NCBI GenBank assembly: GCA_937922945.1
Contig: CAKZUP010000007.1
Coordinates: 1-57,486, forward strand
DNA: 57,486 bases
Direction of reading: 5' to 3'
Origin: an uncultured Granulosicoccaceae bacterium
GTDB taxonomy: Bacteria; Pseudomonadota; Gammaproteobacteria; Granulosicoccales; Granulosicoccaceae
The translations under genes and the position numbers were made by a program. Numbering within the stretch: the stretch's first letter is position 1; each line of letters opens with the position of its first letter. The notes beneath the pieces were generated by a model. That model had not been told where the DNA came from and did no database searches. It saw only the letters and a program-made list of their open reading frames with translations. Below are positions 8,895 through 18,600 of this stretch, piece after piece.

Positions 8895-9443
8895 TCATAA
8901 CCGCAGACCTCTGCCGCGCTGTCGACGCCGTGGCGCAGGTTGGCCTTTAAGGGCATTTAATCCAGAGTGTGCATGGCAGATCGCAATCGCCAAGCCATCA
9001 GCCGCATCGACTTGCACCGGACGATTAAGACCCAGCAGCGACTTAACCATAATTTGTACTTGTTCTTTGGCTGAACTGCCTGTTCCGGTTACCACTTGTT
9101 TGACTGAACGTGCCGCGTATTCACTCACCGGTAATCCTCTGGTAACCAAAGCGGTAATCGCTGCACCGCGTGCCTGACCAAGCTTTAACGCCGACATGGG
9201 GTTATTGCTTAGAAACACCTGCTCAATGGCCGATTGTTCCGGGTGCCACTGGTCTATCACGTCGATTAATTCACTGTGAATATGGCCCAGCTTATCGGGA
9301 AAGGAATCGCCTTTAACACGGATGTGGCCATGCGCTACGTATACGCTGCGGGCGCCGTTGGAATCGATGATGCCGTAACCGGTGATGGTGGAACCAGGAT
9401 CAATACCCAGGACCCGAACCGTTCGTTTTTCGGTTGGGCTCAA
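8895..9443 (-). CDS. ruvC: Crossover junction endodeoxyribonuclease RuvC
   Basis: Dimeric resolvase that nicks Holliday junctions. Catalytic acidic residues are visible in VLGIDPGS near the N-terminus, AIEQVF in the middle, and [12 protein letters not shown] near the C-terminus. The protein is 182 residues, with an Arg-rich C-terminal tail (PRRRQRGRG) of unknown importance. No ATG or GTG precedes the first catalytic motif in frame. The start is a TTG that overlaps the yebC stop as TTGA, so initiation probably depends on ribosomes finishing yebC. Confidence 0.97.
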   Translation of the reverse strand: MSPTEKRTVRVLGIDPGSTITGYGIIDSNGARSVYVAHGHIRVKGDSFPDKLGHIHSELIDVIDQWHPEQSAIEQVFLSNNPMSALKLGQARGAAITALVTRGLPVSEYAARSVKQVVTGTGSSAKEQVQIMVKSLLGLNRPVQVDAADGLAIAICHAHSGLNALKGQPAPRRRQRGRGLRL

Positions 9444-10177
9444 GCGTAAGCCTCAGGTGGAATGTCTGCGTTGGTATACACATCTTGTACATCGTCAAGA
9501 TCTTCTAACACATCGATAAGTTTCAATAGTTTTTGCGCTTGCTCAACATCCAGCTCAACATCGGTTGAAGCTTTCATGGTCACCTCTGAGTGCTCGGGTT
9601 CAAAACCTGCAGCTGTCATGGCTTCTTTGACATCAACAAAAGCCTCTTCGCTGGTGGTGACTTCTATGGAACCATCTTCATCGGTTAGCACATCTTCTGC
9701 ACCGGCTTCCAAAGCGGCTTCCATAATGGCATCTTCGTCAGAACCCTCTGGGTAATTCAGCGTGCCAACTTTACTGAACAGATACGCCACCGACCCCACG
9801 GCACCAAGATTTCCGCCATGCTTTGTAAACGCATGCTTCACCTCCGATACAGTGCGATTACCATTGTCTGTCATGGTGTCAACCATAATGGCAACGCCAT
9901 TCACGCCATAACCTTCGTAACGGTTTTCTTCGTAATTAACCCCTTCAAGCTCACCCGCACCTTTTTTAATGGCACGTTCAATGGTGTCTTTGGTCATGTT
10001 GCCGCCAAGAGCTTTATCAACAGCCAGACGCAGGCGCGGATTGGAAGCCAGGTCGGAGCCACCCATGCGCGCCGCGACATTGATTTCACGGATGAGCTTG
10101 GTGAACAATTTGCCACGCTTGGCATCCTGCGCATTCTTTCGATGCTGAATATTGGCCCATTTACTGTGTCCGGCCAT
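9440..10177 (-). CDS. yebC: YebC/PmpR family transcriptional or translational regulator
   Basis: Widely conserved cytosolic protein. Family members act as DNA-binding regulators or help ribosomes through difficult stretches such as polyproline. The first residues [23 protein letters not shown] are the family hallmark, and the 245-residue length is usual. GAGG lies 6 bases before the ATG. It heads the ruv gene series, and its stop overlaps the ruvC start, the conserved arrangement in Gammaproteobacteria. Confidence 0.96.
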   Translation of the reverse strand: MAGHSKWANIQHRKNAQDAKRGKLFTKLIREINVAARMGGSDLASNPRLRLAVDKALGGNMTKDTIERAIKKGAGELEGVNYEENRYEGYGVNGVAIMVDTMTDNGNRTVSEVKHAFTKHGGNLGAVGSVAYLFSKVGTLNYPEGSDEDAIMEAALEAGAEDVLTDEDGSIEVTTSEEAFVDVKEAMTAAGFEPEHSEVTMKASTDVELDVEQAQKLLKLIDVLEDLDDVQDVYTNADIPPEAYA

Positions 10178-10310
10178 AACTACCTCGTTTACCTGTGTTT
10201 AAAATTTGAGCAGCTCAACCGACACAACCCACTTATGCTGCTGTGCCTATGACTGATTCGCGTGTTTCTTTGTGAGCTTATCGGGTATACACCCGAATCG
10301 GGCCTATCCG

Positions 10311-10967
10311 CTATTTTGCAACAAAACGGCCGTGTTGCAGAAATTGTAGTGTCAAATCGGTGCTGAGTTTGGAAAATAGCATTAATGCGTGGGATTGTGG
10401 GATGCAAACCGAGTCTTTGGCCTGATCCAATCTGGTCTCTGAGAGCATGACCAGACCATCGTTGGTTTCCGTTGGTTTATACACGAGTGCTGCAAGCCCG
10501 CGCGGCGATGAGCCACATATAACACCTGTGTCTCTGTGGTTGAGTTCATCCGGAGATGGCCCTAGAAGTCCGTCTTTTACGCTACGACCCAGAATCCACC
10601 CAACCATCGGTCGCGCTACGAGTTTTCGGGCCAACGCATTGCCACGCACCGGACTGCCAATTAGCACAACCTTACCGCCAGCAAATTGGTCCGCTGGAGG
10701 CGCATCCGCATTCAATTTCAATGCGTGCAAAATTACCACGCCACCGAGGCTGTGACCAACCAGATGGATGGTATCGCCCGGCGTGGCTTTTAAAAAAGCG
10801 ACTAGTCTTTGGCCATTTTGAAGTGGTGTTCGCAATAAGTAGCGATTCGAAAACACAAGTGTTTTGTAACCGTGCTTGCGTAGCCTACTCGCCAAGGGTT
10901 GCATCGTGAGTCTTGGCGAGTACATGCCGGGTACCAATACGACGGTTTCGGTGCGACGCTGGTTCAT
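10311..10967 (-). CDS. Alpha/beta hydrolase, small lipase-like
   Basis: A 218-residue predicted serine hydrolase. It opens with VVLVPGMYSP, an oxyanion-hole-type strand, and has the nucleophile elbow GHSLGG near residue 75. A His in the segment CIPQSHALML near the C-terminus could complete the triad. There is no signal peptide, so it is probably cytosolic. It resembles the lipase/PGAP1-like branch acting on esters, but the substrate cannot be predicted. It stands alone on the minus strand, 133 bases from yebC. Confidence 0.8.
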   Translation of the reverse strand: MNQRRTETVVLVPGMYSPRLTMQPLASRLRKHGYKTLVFSNRYLLRTPLQNGQRLVAFLKATPGDTIHLVGHSLGGVVILHALKLNADAPPADQFAGGKVVLIGSPVRGNALARKLVARPMVGWILGRSVKDGLLGPSPDELNHRDTGVICGSSPRGLAALVYKPTETNDGLVMLSETRLDQAKDSVCIPQSHALMLFSKLSTDLTLQFLQHGRFVAK

Positions 10968-11165
10968 TTGAGCTGCTTCATTTGCGCTTGTTTATGTGGG
11001 CGGAAAGGTTTAGTCGCGGCCACATAGGCCAAAACCGCATTGTAAACCCACCAACAGAGCGCGTGTTAGTGTTCGCACTCTTGTAGCCTTTGATTCTCTC
11101 GACCGTTACAAAAAACAAATCCTTCAATGCTTTTCAGGAAAACAGATTCGTACATTCAATACAGA

Positions 11166-12071
11166 TCAACGCTTATGGTCAACTCGCTGTTCGCTCAACC
11201 AATCGCTCACCGCAGGCCAGAGCACACGCCCCTCGCGTTTCTTGAAAAAACCGAAGTGCCCTATTTTTTTTAACCCAACCTCGCCGGGGTTTATGTACCG
11301 ATAATCCAATGCCGCACTGGCATAGGCATCATGCAACCAACGCGCTCCCGCTTCTTGCAGCAATTCGTCATCTGTAAAGAACAGGCTCAACACAGGGCAA
11401 TTGACACTGGCATAAGCAGCTTTTACGTCTGGCTCACAGGCCAGCAAGTATTCCGGGTTTAAACACCAACGCTTCCATTGATTTAATGCGTTACGCGGAA
11501 TATCACCCATAACGCCTATGCGAGACCCCGGAAAATAACCAAAGATTGCACAACACGCCGGTGCAAGCACGTGCCACAAAAAAGGTGAGGAGCGTTGTAG
11601 CCGTGGCGTTAAATACTGCTTGGCACCACTGCCCACCGAGATATTAACAATGCCACTAATCCTATCTGCAGAACGCAACAATGGCGCGACCAAGCCACCC
11701 AAACTATGCCCCACAACAAAAAGTGGTAGATGATCAGTCCCCGATGTAGCGTGATCAGATGTCGCGTGATTCAAAACAGCAGCAAAATCATTCTCAACCC
11801 AACTGGTGATGTCTGCTGTACACGCACGCTTGGGTCCCTGCCAGGACGCACCAATACCATGGTAATCGAAAGTCCACACGCGATAACCTTGCTCTGCCAG
11901 ATAGCATGCGAACGCTGCGTAAAACGATTGTTTGACCGCCATGGCCGGGGCTATAACCACGTCGCCAAGCATACCGACGTTGGGTTCATATACGTTTGCA
12001 GTAAGACTATGGCCCTTCGTTGTATCAATAGTTAGAGCGCGGGTTTTAACCGGTAATGCAGTGTCATCCAT
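11166..12071 (-). CDS. Alpha/beta hydrolase
   Basis: A 301-residue serine hydrolase of the type annotated as COG4757-like. It has VIAPAMAVKQSFY near residue 35, the elbow VVGHSLGGLVAP near 118, an acidic residue in LFFTDDELL, and His in KIGHFGFF near the C-terminus, so Ser-Asp-His are all present. The start is set at ATG 12071 (GAG upstream). The longer reading would begin with TTG beside the nudB stop. It follows nudB by 50 bases on the same strand. The substrate is unknown. Confidence 0.82.
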   Translation of the reverse strand: MDDTALPVKTRALTIDTTKGHSLTANVYEPNVGMLGDVVIAPAMAVKQSFYAAFACYLAEQGYRVWTFDYHGIGASWQGPKRACTADITSWVENDFAAVLNHATSDHATSGTDHLPLFVVGHSLGGLVAPLLRSADRISGIVNISVGSGAKQYLTPRLQRSSPFLWHVLAPACCAIFGYFPGSRIGVMGDIPRNALNQWKRWCLNPEYLLACEPDVKAAYASVNCPVLSLFFTDDELLQEAGARWLHDAYASAALDYRYINPGEVGLKKIGHFGFFKKREGRVLWPAVSDWLSEQRVDHKR

Positions 12072-12121
12072 ACTCACGCTCTTTGTGATAGTCCGTATAG
12101 CCTGCAAACGAAAGCACAAGT

Positions 12122-12586
12122 TTACCGAGCCATAGGCTTTTGCACGATTTCTTCAATAGCCCGTTTATTGGTCGGTGATGTTGCGCGTTCTTTCGCTTGC
12201 TCTGCAGGCAACCAAACGAAATCGATATGTTCGTGCTCGTTTAAATCCGGCTTAACCGGTTCGAGCAGCTGAACGCTGAAAATATGTTCACGATTATGAG
12301 TATGCTCGGGGCTATACCGTTTACGCCAGACGCCCGAAATTTCAAATAGCGAGCTGCGTTGGTGATCGATCAACTCAGCGCCATGCTGTTCCGGACAAAT
12401 TCCGGTTTCCTCTTTTAACTCGCGTCTGGCTGCAGCGATCGCAGACTCTTCGTGCTCAAGTCCACCGGTTATTGATTGCCAGAACTCAGCTGTATCTGCT
12501 CGCTGAACCAGCAACACATCACCCTTGCCTGTATAAACCAAAACCAGAACAGACTCAGGCCGCCTATCGCGAACTGAGTCTGTCAT
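12122..12586 (-). CDS. nudB: Dihydroneopterin triphosphate diphosphatase NudB
   Basis: Nudix hydrolase that removes pyrophosphate from dihydroneopterin triphosphate in folate biosynthesis. The Nudix box is complete: GGLEHEESAIAAARRELKEE followed by TGI, at about residues 41-63. The 154-residue length and the flanking segments (VLLVQRAD, FWQSITGG, NREHIFSVQL, HIDFVWLP) match NudB. It is located directly downstream of aspS, as in many Gammaproteobacteria. Confidence 0.92.
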   Translation of the reverse strand: MTDSVRDRRPESVLVLVYTGKGDVLLVQRADTAEFWQSITGGLEHEESAIAAARRELKEETGICPEQHGAELIDHQRSSLFEISGVWRKRYSPEHTHNREHIFSVQLLEPVKPDLNEHEHIDFVWLPAEQAKERATSPTNKRAIEEIVQKPMAR

Positions 12587-12638
12587 GCTTTATTGAGTGA
12601 CAGGAATACAAAAAAGCCCAGCACCCGACACACCTCCG

Positions 12639-14429
12639 CTATTCAGGCTGAGGGCGTTGGCGCGGACGCAAATGAAGCTCTTTCATTTGCTGATCGGATA
12701 CTTCACTCGGTGCACTGGTTAGCAAGCAACTGGCCGATTGGGTTTTAGGAAAAGCCATAACGTCGCGAATGGATGTTGCACCACTCATTAACATAATCAA
12801 TCGATCGAGACCAAATGCAATGCCACCATGCGGAGGTGCACCGTACTTCAACGCATCGAGCAGAAAGCCGAACTTATCGCGCGCTTCCTCTTCACCAATG
12901 CCAAGAACATCGAGCGCCTTTTGCTGCATGTCGGTACTGTGGATACGAATGGAACCACCACCCAGTTCGGTACCGTTCAGCACCATATCGTAGGCGCGTG
13001 ATAAGACATTGCCGGGGTTCTCATCAAGCTGCTTCAACCACTCATCGAGTGATTCAGCACTGGGTGCGGTGAACGGATGATGCAGTGCATGCCAGCGTTT
13101 ACCACCCTCGTCCCACTCGAACATTGGAAAATCAACGACCCACAATGGGCGCCATTCATCGGCAACCATACCCATATCTTGTCCAACTTGAACGCGCAAC
13201 GCACCCAGTGCATCAGCAACCACGGTGGCTTTATCGGCACCGAAGAAAATCAGATCGCCATCGGCTGCACCCGTGCGCTCGACAATGGCAGCGAGCACAT
13301 CATCGGGGAAGAATTTGATAATCGGTGATTGCAAGCCTTCTCGGCCTTTCGCAACTTCGTTGCACTTTATATACGCAAGCCCTTTCGCACCGTAACGGGA
13401 TACAAATTCGGTATACACGTCGATTTCCTTACGGCTTAGCTTGCCGCCACCGGGCACATGCAACGCAGCAACGCGACCATCATCGTTCTTTGCAGGCTCC
13501 GAGAATACTTTGAACTCGACGTTCGCCATTAAGTCTGAAAGCTCAGTGAGCTTCAGTGGTATGCGTAAATCTGGCTTGTCTGAACCATAGTCACGCATGG
13601 CTTCCGCATAGCTCATATGCGGAAATTCATCGGGCAGTTTTACATCCAGGACTTTGGCGAACAGGTTACGCACCATCGATTCGGTCATGTTCATGATGGT
13701 TGACTCATCGATAAACGACATTTCTATATCGAGCTGCGAGAATTCAGGCTGGCGATCGGCGCGTAAGTCTTCATCACGGAAACAGCGCGCAATTTGATAG
13801 TAGCGATCCATACCGCTCATCATGAGCAGCTGTTTGAACAGCTGTGGCGATTGCGGGAGCGCGAAAAAACTACCCGGGTGGGTTCGGCTTGGCACCAGAT
13901 AGTCGCGAGCACCCTCCGGCGTTGCCCGAGTGAGCGTCGGGGTTTCGATTTCAATGAATTGCTGCGCATCGAGAAAACGACGAAGCTCACTGGTTACCTG
14001 AGCTCTCATTCTTAAACGATCTTGCATGATGGGCCTGCGCAAATCGATATACCGATGGCGCAGTCGATTCTCTTCAGACACATCGTTGTCGTCGAGCTGG
14101 AACGGCGGCGTATCGGCTCTATTCAGAATTTCAAGCTCCAGCCCTAGCACTTCTACTTCGCCTGTTGGCATGTCCGGATTAACCGTGCCTTCCGGTCTTG
14201 AACGCACCCGCCCAACAATTTTGAGCACAAATTCGTTTCGGACCTGTTCGGCCCGCGCGAAAACCTCTGCTCTGTCAGGGTCGAAGACCACCTGCACCAG
14301 ACCTGTGTGATCGCGTAAATCGACGAAAATGACCCCGCCGTGGTCGCGGCGCCGATGAGCCCAACCACAGAAAGTGACTTCTGTTTCCAGATGCTCTGTA
14401 TTGACCGCGCCGCAGTAGTGACTACGCAT
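12639..14429 (-). CDS. aspS: Aspartyl-tRNA synthetase
   Basis: Class II synthetase charging tRNA-Asp. The protein has 596 residues, normal for the bacterial type. An N-terminal OB-fold anticodon domain (about 1-110) is followed by motif 2 ([21 protein letters not shown]), the bacterial GAD insertion domain (about 285-420), and motif 3 ([15 protein letters not shown]). The ATG is preceded by GAGG at ideal spacing. Whether it is discriminating or also charges tRNA-Asn cannot be settled from the window. Confidence 0.98.
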   Translation of the reverse strand: MRSHYCGAVNTEHLETEVTFCGWAHRRRDHGGVIFVDLRDHTGLVQVVFDPDRAEVFARAEQVRNEFVLKIVGRVRSRPEGTVNPDMPTGEVEVLGLELEILNRADTPPFQLDDNDVSEENRLRHRYIDLRRPIMQDRLRMRAQVTSELRRFLDAQQFIEIETPTLTRATPEGARDYLVPSRTHPGSFFALPQSPQLFKQLLMMSGMDRYYQIARCFRDEDLRADRQPEFSQLDIEMSFIDESTIMNMTESMVRNLFAKVLDVKLPDEFPHMSYAEAMRDYGSDKPDLRIPLKLTELSDLMANVEFKVFSEPAKNDDGRVAALHVPGGGKLSRKEIDVYTEFVSRYGAKGLAYIKCNEVAKGREGLQSPIIKFFPDDVLAAIVERTGAADGDLIFFGADKATVVADALGALRVQVGQDMGMVADEWRPLWVVDFPMFEWDEGGKRWHALHHPFTAPSAESLDEWLKQLDENPGNVLSRAYDMVLNGTELGGGSIRIHSTDMQQKALDVLGIGEEEARDKFGFLLDALKYGAPPHGGIAFGLDRLIMLMSGATSIRDVMAFPKTQSASCLLTSAPSEVSDQQMKELHLRPRQRPQPE

Positions 14430-14522
14430 GAAAACCTCTGTTGGCGAAAACTTTCAATTGTAGATAGGTTTCCGGCCCATAACTAGCGATAATGTGCGAC
14501 TAACACTTTCACAGGAGCCGAA

Positions 14523-15518
14523 ATGGCCGAATATGACGTTTACGGAGTGGGCAATGCACTCGTTGATATGGAATTTGAAGTTTCCGATGACACGCTGGCG
14601 ACACTTTCCGTCGAAAAGAGCCTAATGACCCTCATTGATGAGGATCGTCATCATGAGCTTCTGGCAAGCCTCAGCAATCTGCAGGATAAGCGCTGCAGCG
14701 GTGGCTCAGCTGCCAACACCGTCATCGGCTGCGCGCAACTGGGTGGTAAAACATTCTACTCATGCAAAGTGGCGGACGATGACACGGGCACGTTTTATAT
14801 GAACGACTTAAAAGATTGCGGCGTCAGCAGCAATCTGGGGTTGGATAATCGCGAACCCGGTGTAACGGGTAAATGCATCGTATTAATTACACCAGATGCG
14901 CAGCGCAGCATGAACACTTTCCTTGGTATCACCCAGCGAATCAGCGTTCGGGAAGTCGATAAAAAAGCGATTGCCGCGTCTAAAATAGCGTATATAGAGG
15001 GCTATCTGGTGCCCGAAATTGCGGCAAGAAACGCAGCGATAGAAGTGAGAAAAACCGCCGTTGAAGCAGGTGTCAAAACCTCACTCACCTTGTCAGATGT
15101 CAACATGGTGAAATTCTTCAAAGACGGTTTACTGGAAATCGTTGGTGATGGTCTGGATATGGCGTTCGCCAACGTTGAAGAAGCGCAAGCCATGTTCGAG
15201 ACAGACTCTATTGCCGACTGCATTAATGGCATGAAAGGCATTGCCAGACAATTTGCTATAACCCGCGGTGCAGAGGGTGCAATCTTGTTCGATGGCGAAA
15301 AAACCATCGATATCCCAGCGGCGAAAGTCACGCCTGTGGACACTAACGGTGCTGGCGATATCTATGCTGGTAGCTTTCTTTATGGCATGACACACGGCTT
15401 CTCTTTTGAACAATGTGGAGAGCTGGCAGGAGCAGCTGCTACCAAACTCGTCACGCAGTTTGGCGCACGTCTGGAGCCTGAGCAAATGCAGGCAATCGGA
15501 AAACAGTACTCGATCTGA
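14523..15518 (+). CDS. PfkB-family carbohydrate/nucleoside kinase, adenosine-kinase-like
   Basis: A 331-residue ribokinase-superfamily enzyme. It has VYGVGNALVDMEF at the N-terminus, the substrate-side GGSAANTV near residue 61, and the PfkB signature DTNGAGDIYAGSF near 278, whose Asp is the catalytic base. Sequence flavour is closest to adenosine-kinase-like sugar kinases of Proteobacteria, but the substrate is not certain. AGGAG lies 5-6 bases before the ATG. It is divergent from aspS, with the promoters sharing the 93-base gap 14430-14522. Confidence 0.88.
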   Translation: MAEYDVYGVGNALVDMEFEVSDDTLATLSVEKSLMTLIDEDRHHELLASLSNLQDKRCSGGSAANTVIGCAQLGGKTFYSCKVADDDTGTFYMNDLKDCGVSSNLGLDNREPGVTGKCIVLITPDAQRSMNTFLGITQRISVREVDKKAIAASKIAYIEGYLVPEIAARNAAIEVRKTAVEAGVKTSLTLSDVNMVKFFKDGLLEIVGDGLDMAFANVEEAQAMFETDSIADCINGMKGIARQFAITRGAEGAILFDGEKTIDIPAAKVTPVDTNGAGDIYAGSFLYGMTHGFSFEQCGELAGAAATKLVTQFGARLEPEQMQAIGKQYSI

Positions 15519-15642
15519 TAACTGGTTCCCGTTACCGGCGCATTAAGTAACTTTATGACAAAATTCAGATGGGCTGATTGGCTGAAATTATGCACAACTT
15601 TGGTGCTACTCTCTCCAATCAGCTCAATGGACCAGCCGGACA

Positions 15643-18600
15643 ATGTCAGCAAAACAGTCAGAAACGCTCAAGGGCATAGACCCCAACCTTGAGACACTGC
15701 TGGAGGCAGTGATAAAGGCAACACCAAGCAACATCGCGAACCACCGGCGTGACGACTTTATTGCTTTTCTGCCACCCTATTTCAATTCGTCGCATGTGAG
15801 CGATCTTGAGCTGCTAAACGCAGAAGATCTTAATGGTCTGGCGCTGTCACATTGGCAGTTGTTATTGGCACATAAGGACAATTCAACCAGCCTGCGCATT
15901 CTGAATCCAGTCATCGCCAGCGATGGTTGGCAGTCACCCAACACGATCATTGAACTGATAACAACCGATCAACCTCATCTGGTTGCCAGTATCCGCAGCG
16001 CGCTACTCTCCAGCGGGCACTCAATTAACCTGATTATTCATCCTGTACTACATGTTGGTTTCGATGCAACAGGTTCGTTTGCAAGCGTTAACGAGCTTTC
16101 AGAACAGACTTCCAAAAACGGGCAAAGCCTGTCTGTCATGCATGTACAGATAAGTCATATTGGCAACGATCAATTAAAAGACATCGAACAGACTCTACGG
16201 CATACGCTTGCCACACTGAGCGCGGTAAAAAGCGACAACGACGCCATGCATCAGCGCCTTGACGCACTGAGCGAGCAATATGAGATTGAGGAACCTGCCG
16301 CTTTTCTAAACTGGCTATCTGAAAAACAATTCACAACCTTCGGCATTGCCGATGTCAACCTTAATGGCACAAGATCTGATCTGCCTCCGCTTGGCCTGTT
16401 CAGCGACTTCAATGCAGAACTTAAATGGGATGCCGAATCACTTATCCCTACAGGCACGAAAAACGCGCTTGCCAAACTCGATCATAATCTCATTCTGTGT
16501 AAAACCGATGAACGATCTCCGATTATTCGGTCGGATTATGCCGACCTGATATTGTTACTACATAGAAAGTCTTCGGGCGATATTGTCCGGATCAGCTGCA
16601 TCGTCGGTTTATTTGTAAGTGCACTACAAGATGAAGCACCCGATTCCATCCCGCTGGTCAGAGAGCGCATAGAGAAGGTTATTGATAACTCCCACTTTGC
16701 TCCGGAGTCACATGACGGCAAAGCATTGTCAGGTGTTTTGCGCGGTTTCCCACGAGATATGCTGCTGCAAACCCCGACCGACAATTTACTGAAAATGGCC
16801 GAACGCATTGTGTCCTTGCACGAGCGTCAACAAATACGCCTGTTCCATTCAGTCGATCCGATGGGGCGTTTTTGCAATTGCCTTGTGTATATTCCAAGGG
16901 ACAAATACAGTCGCGAACTTCGACTCGATATTGAATCGATACTCACCAGCATTATCGACGGTAAAAGCACCCAGTTTCATACCGAGTTCTCGTCAGAATC
17001 TGCGCTGGCGCGATTGCATTTTGTGGTTCAGAAAAATCTTCCGCTGGAACGCGAGATCGATTGGAAGAATATCGAATCACGCATTCAACACGCTGCCATT
17101 ACATGGGATGATCGGCTACTGGTCTCGCTTCGGGAAAAACATCAGGAACCGGAGGCGCTGGACTTATACCGTCGGTACAGTGGCGCGTTTCCCGCAGCTT
17201 ACCTCGAAGATTACTCAGCTCGCATTGCCGTCTCGGATATCGCATTCATACAAAACCACGTTACACCCAATGCGCCGGTTATGAGTTTCTACCGGCACAT
17301 TGTCGCTGACACTGGCACCATCAACTTCAAACTGTTCGCATACACTAATCCGGTTACGCTCTCTGATGTTATGCCCATTATTGAAAATATGGGATTACGC
17401 GTAGAAGCCGAGCATCCTTTCGAAGTCAAGGCCAAAAACGCAGCACCTATCTGGATACACGAATTCACGGTAGAACAGATTGGCCAAAGCAAACTGGATC
17501 CCAGACAATCTGCCGAGCACATTCAACAGGCTTTCACCGAAATATGGAACGGCAATGTTGAAAACGATGGATTTAACCGACTCATTCTTGCCGCAGGCCT
17601 TACTTGGAGACAAGTGGTTGTGCTTCGCAGTTACTGCAAATACCTGCTCCAGATTGGCGTACCCTTTTCACAGGCGTACATGATTGATTCGCTGGTTGCC
17701 AATGATGAAATAGCGGCCGATATCGTCGAGCTGTTTGAACAACGCTTTAACCCGGAACTTACCCATCGCGCAACTGAACCTGTTGAACAACGCATTCTTG
17801 GCGCATTGGACGCCGTTGCCAGTCTTGACGAAGATCGTATTCTGCGCGCCTACCTGAACCTTATACAGTCGACCATGCGAACCAACGTGTATCGCAACGA
17901 TAGCAACGGTGACAAGCATAGCTACTTGTCATTTAAATTCGATTCCAGTCAAATCGGCGACTTACCCCTGCCCCACCCGATGGCCGAGATTTTTGTGTAC
18001 TCACCGCATTTTGAAGGCATACACCTGCGTGGTGGAAAAGTGGCTCGTGGCGGTTTGAGATGGTCTGACAGACGCGAAGATTTCCGCACCGAAGTGCTGG
18101 GTTTGATGAAGGCCCAAATGGTGAAAAACGCCGTTATCGTTCCAGTTGGATCTAAAGGTGGTTTTTACGTCAAGCGTTCACTCTCTACCGAACGGGAAGA
18201 GATGATGCAGCAGGTTGTCGGGTGTTATCAAAACTTCCTGCGCGGTTTGCTCGATATAACTGACAACATTGTTCAGGAGAAAATTGTGGCTCCCGTGAGC
18301 GTTGTGCGTTACGACGAAGACGACCCCTATCTGGTGGTAGCTGCCGACAAAGGTACAGCCACTTTTTCAGATTTTGCCAACGAAGTTTCTGCCGAATACC
18401 ACTTCTGGCTGGGTGATGCATTCGCATCGGGTGGGTCTGTTGGTTACGATCATAAAAAAATGGGTATCACTGCTCGCGGTGCGTGGGAATCGGTAAAACG
18501 CCACTTTCGCGAGTTGGGCCACGATACGCAAACCCAGCCGTTCACGGTCGCAGGCATTGGTGATATGGCAGGTGATGTGTTTGGCAACGGTATGTTGTTA

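Noticed and set aside
8882..8956. Longer ruvA N-terminus
   Set aside because: It would overlap ruvC, lacks a ribosome site and adds residues not found in RuvA. MIGRLNG is the family start.
12595..12640. Intrinsic terminator between aspS and nudB
   Set aside because: A minus-strand T-run follows GGGCT, but only a 4-bp stem with a long loop can be drawn. nudB and aspS may well be cotranscribed.
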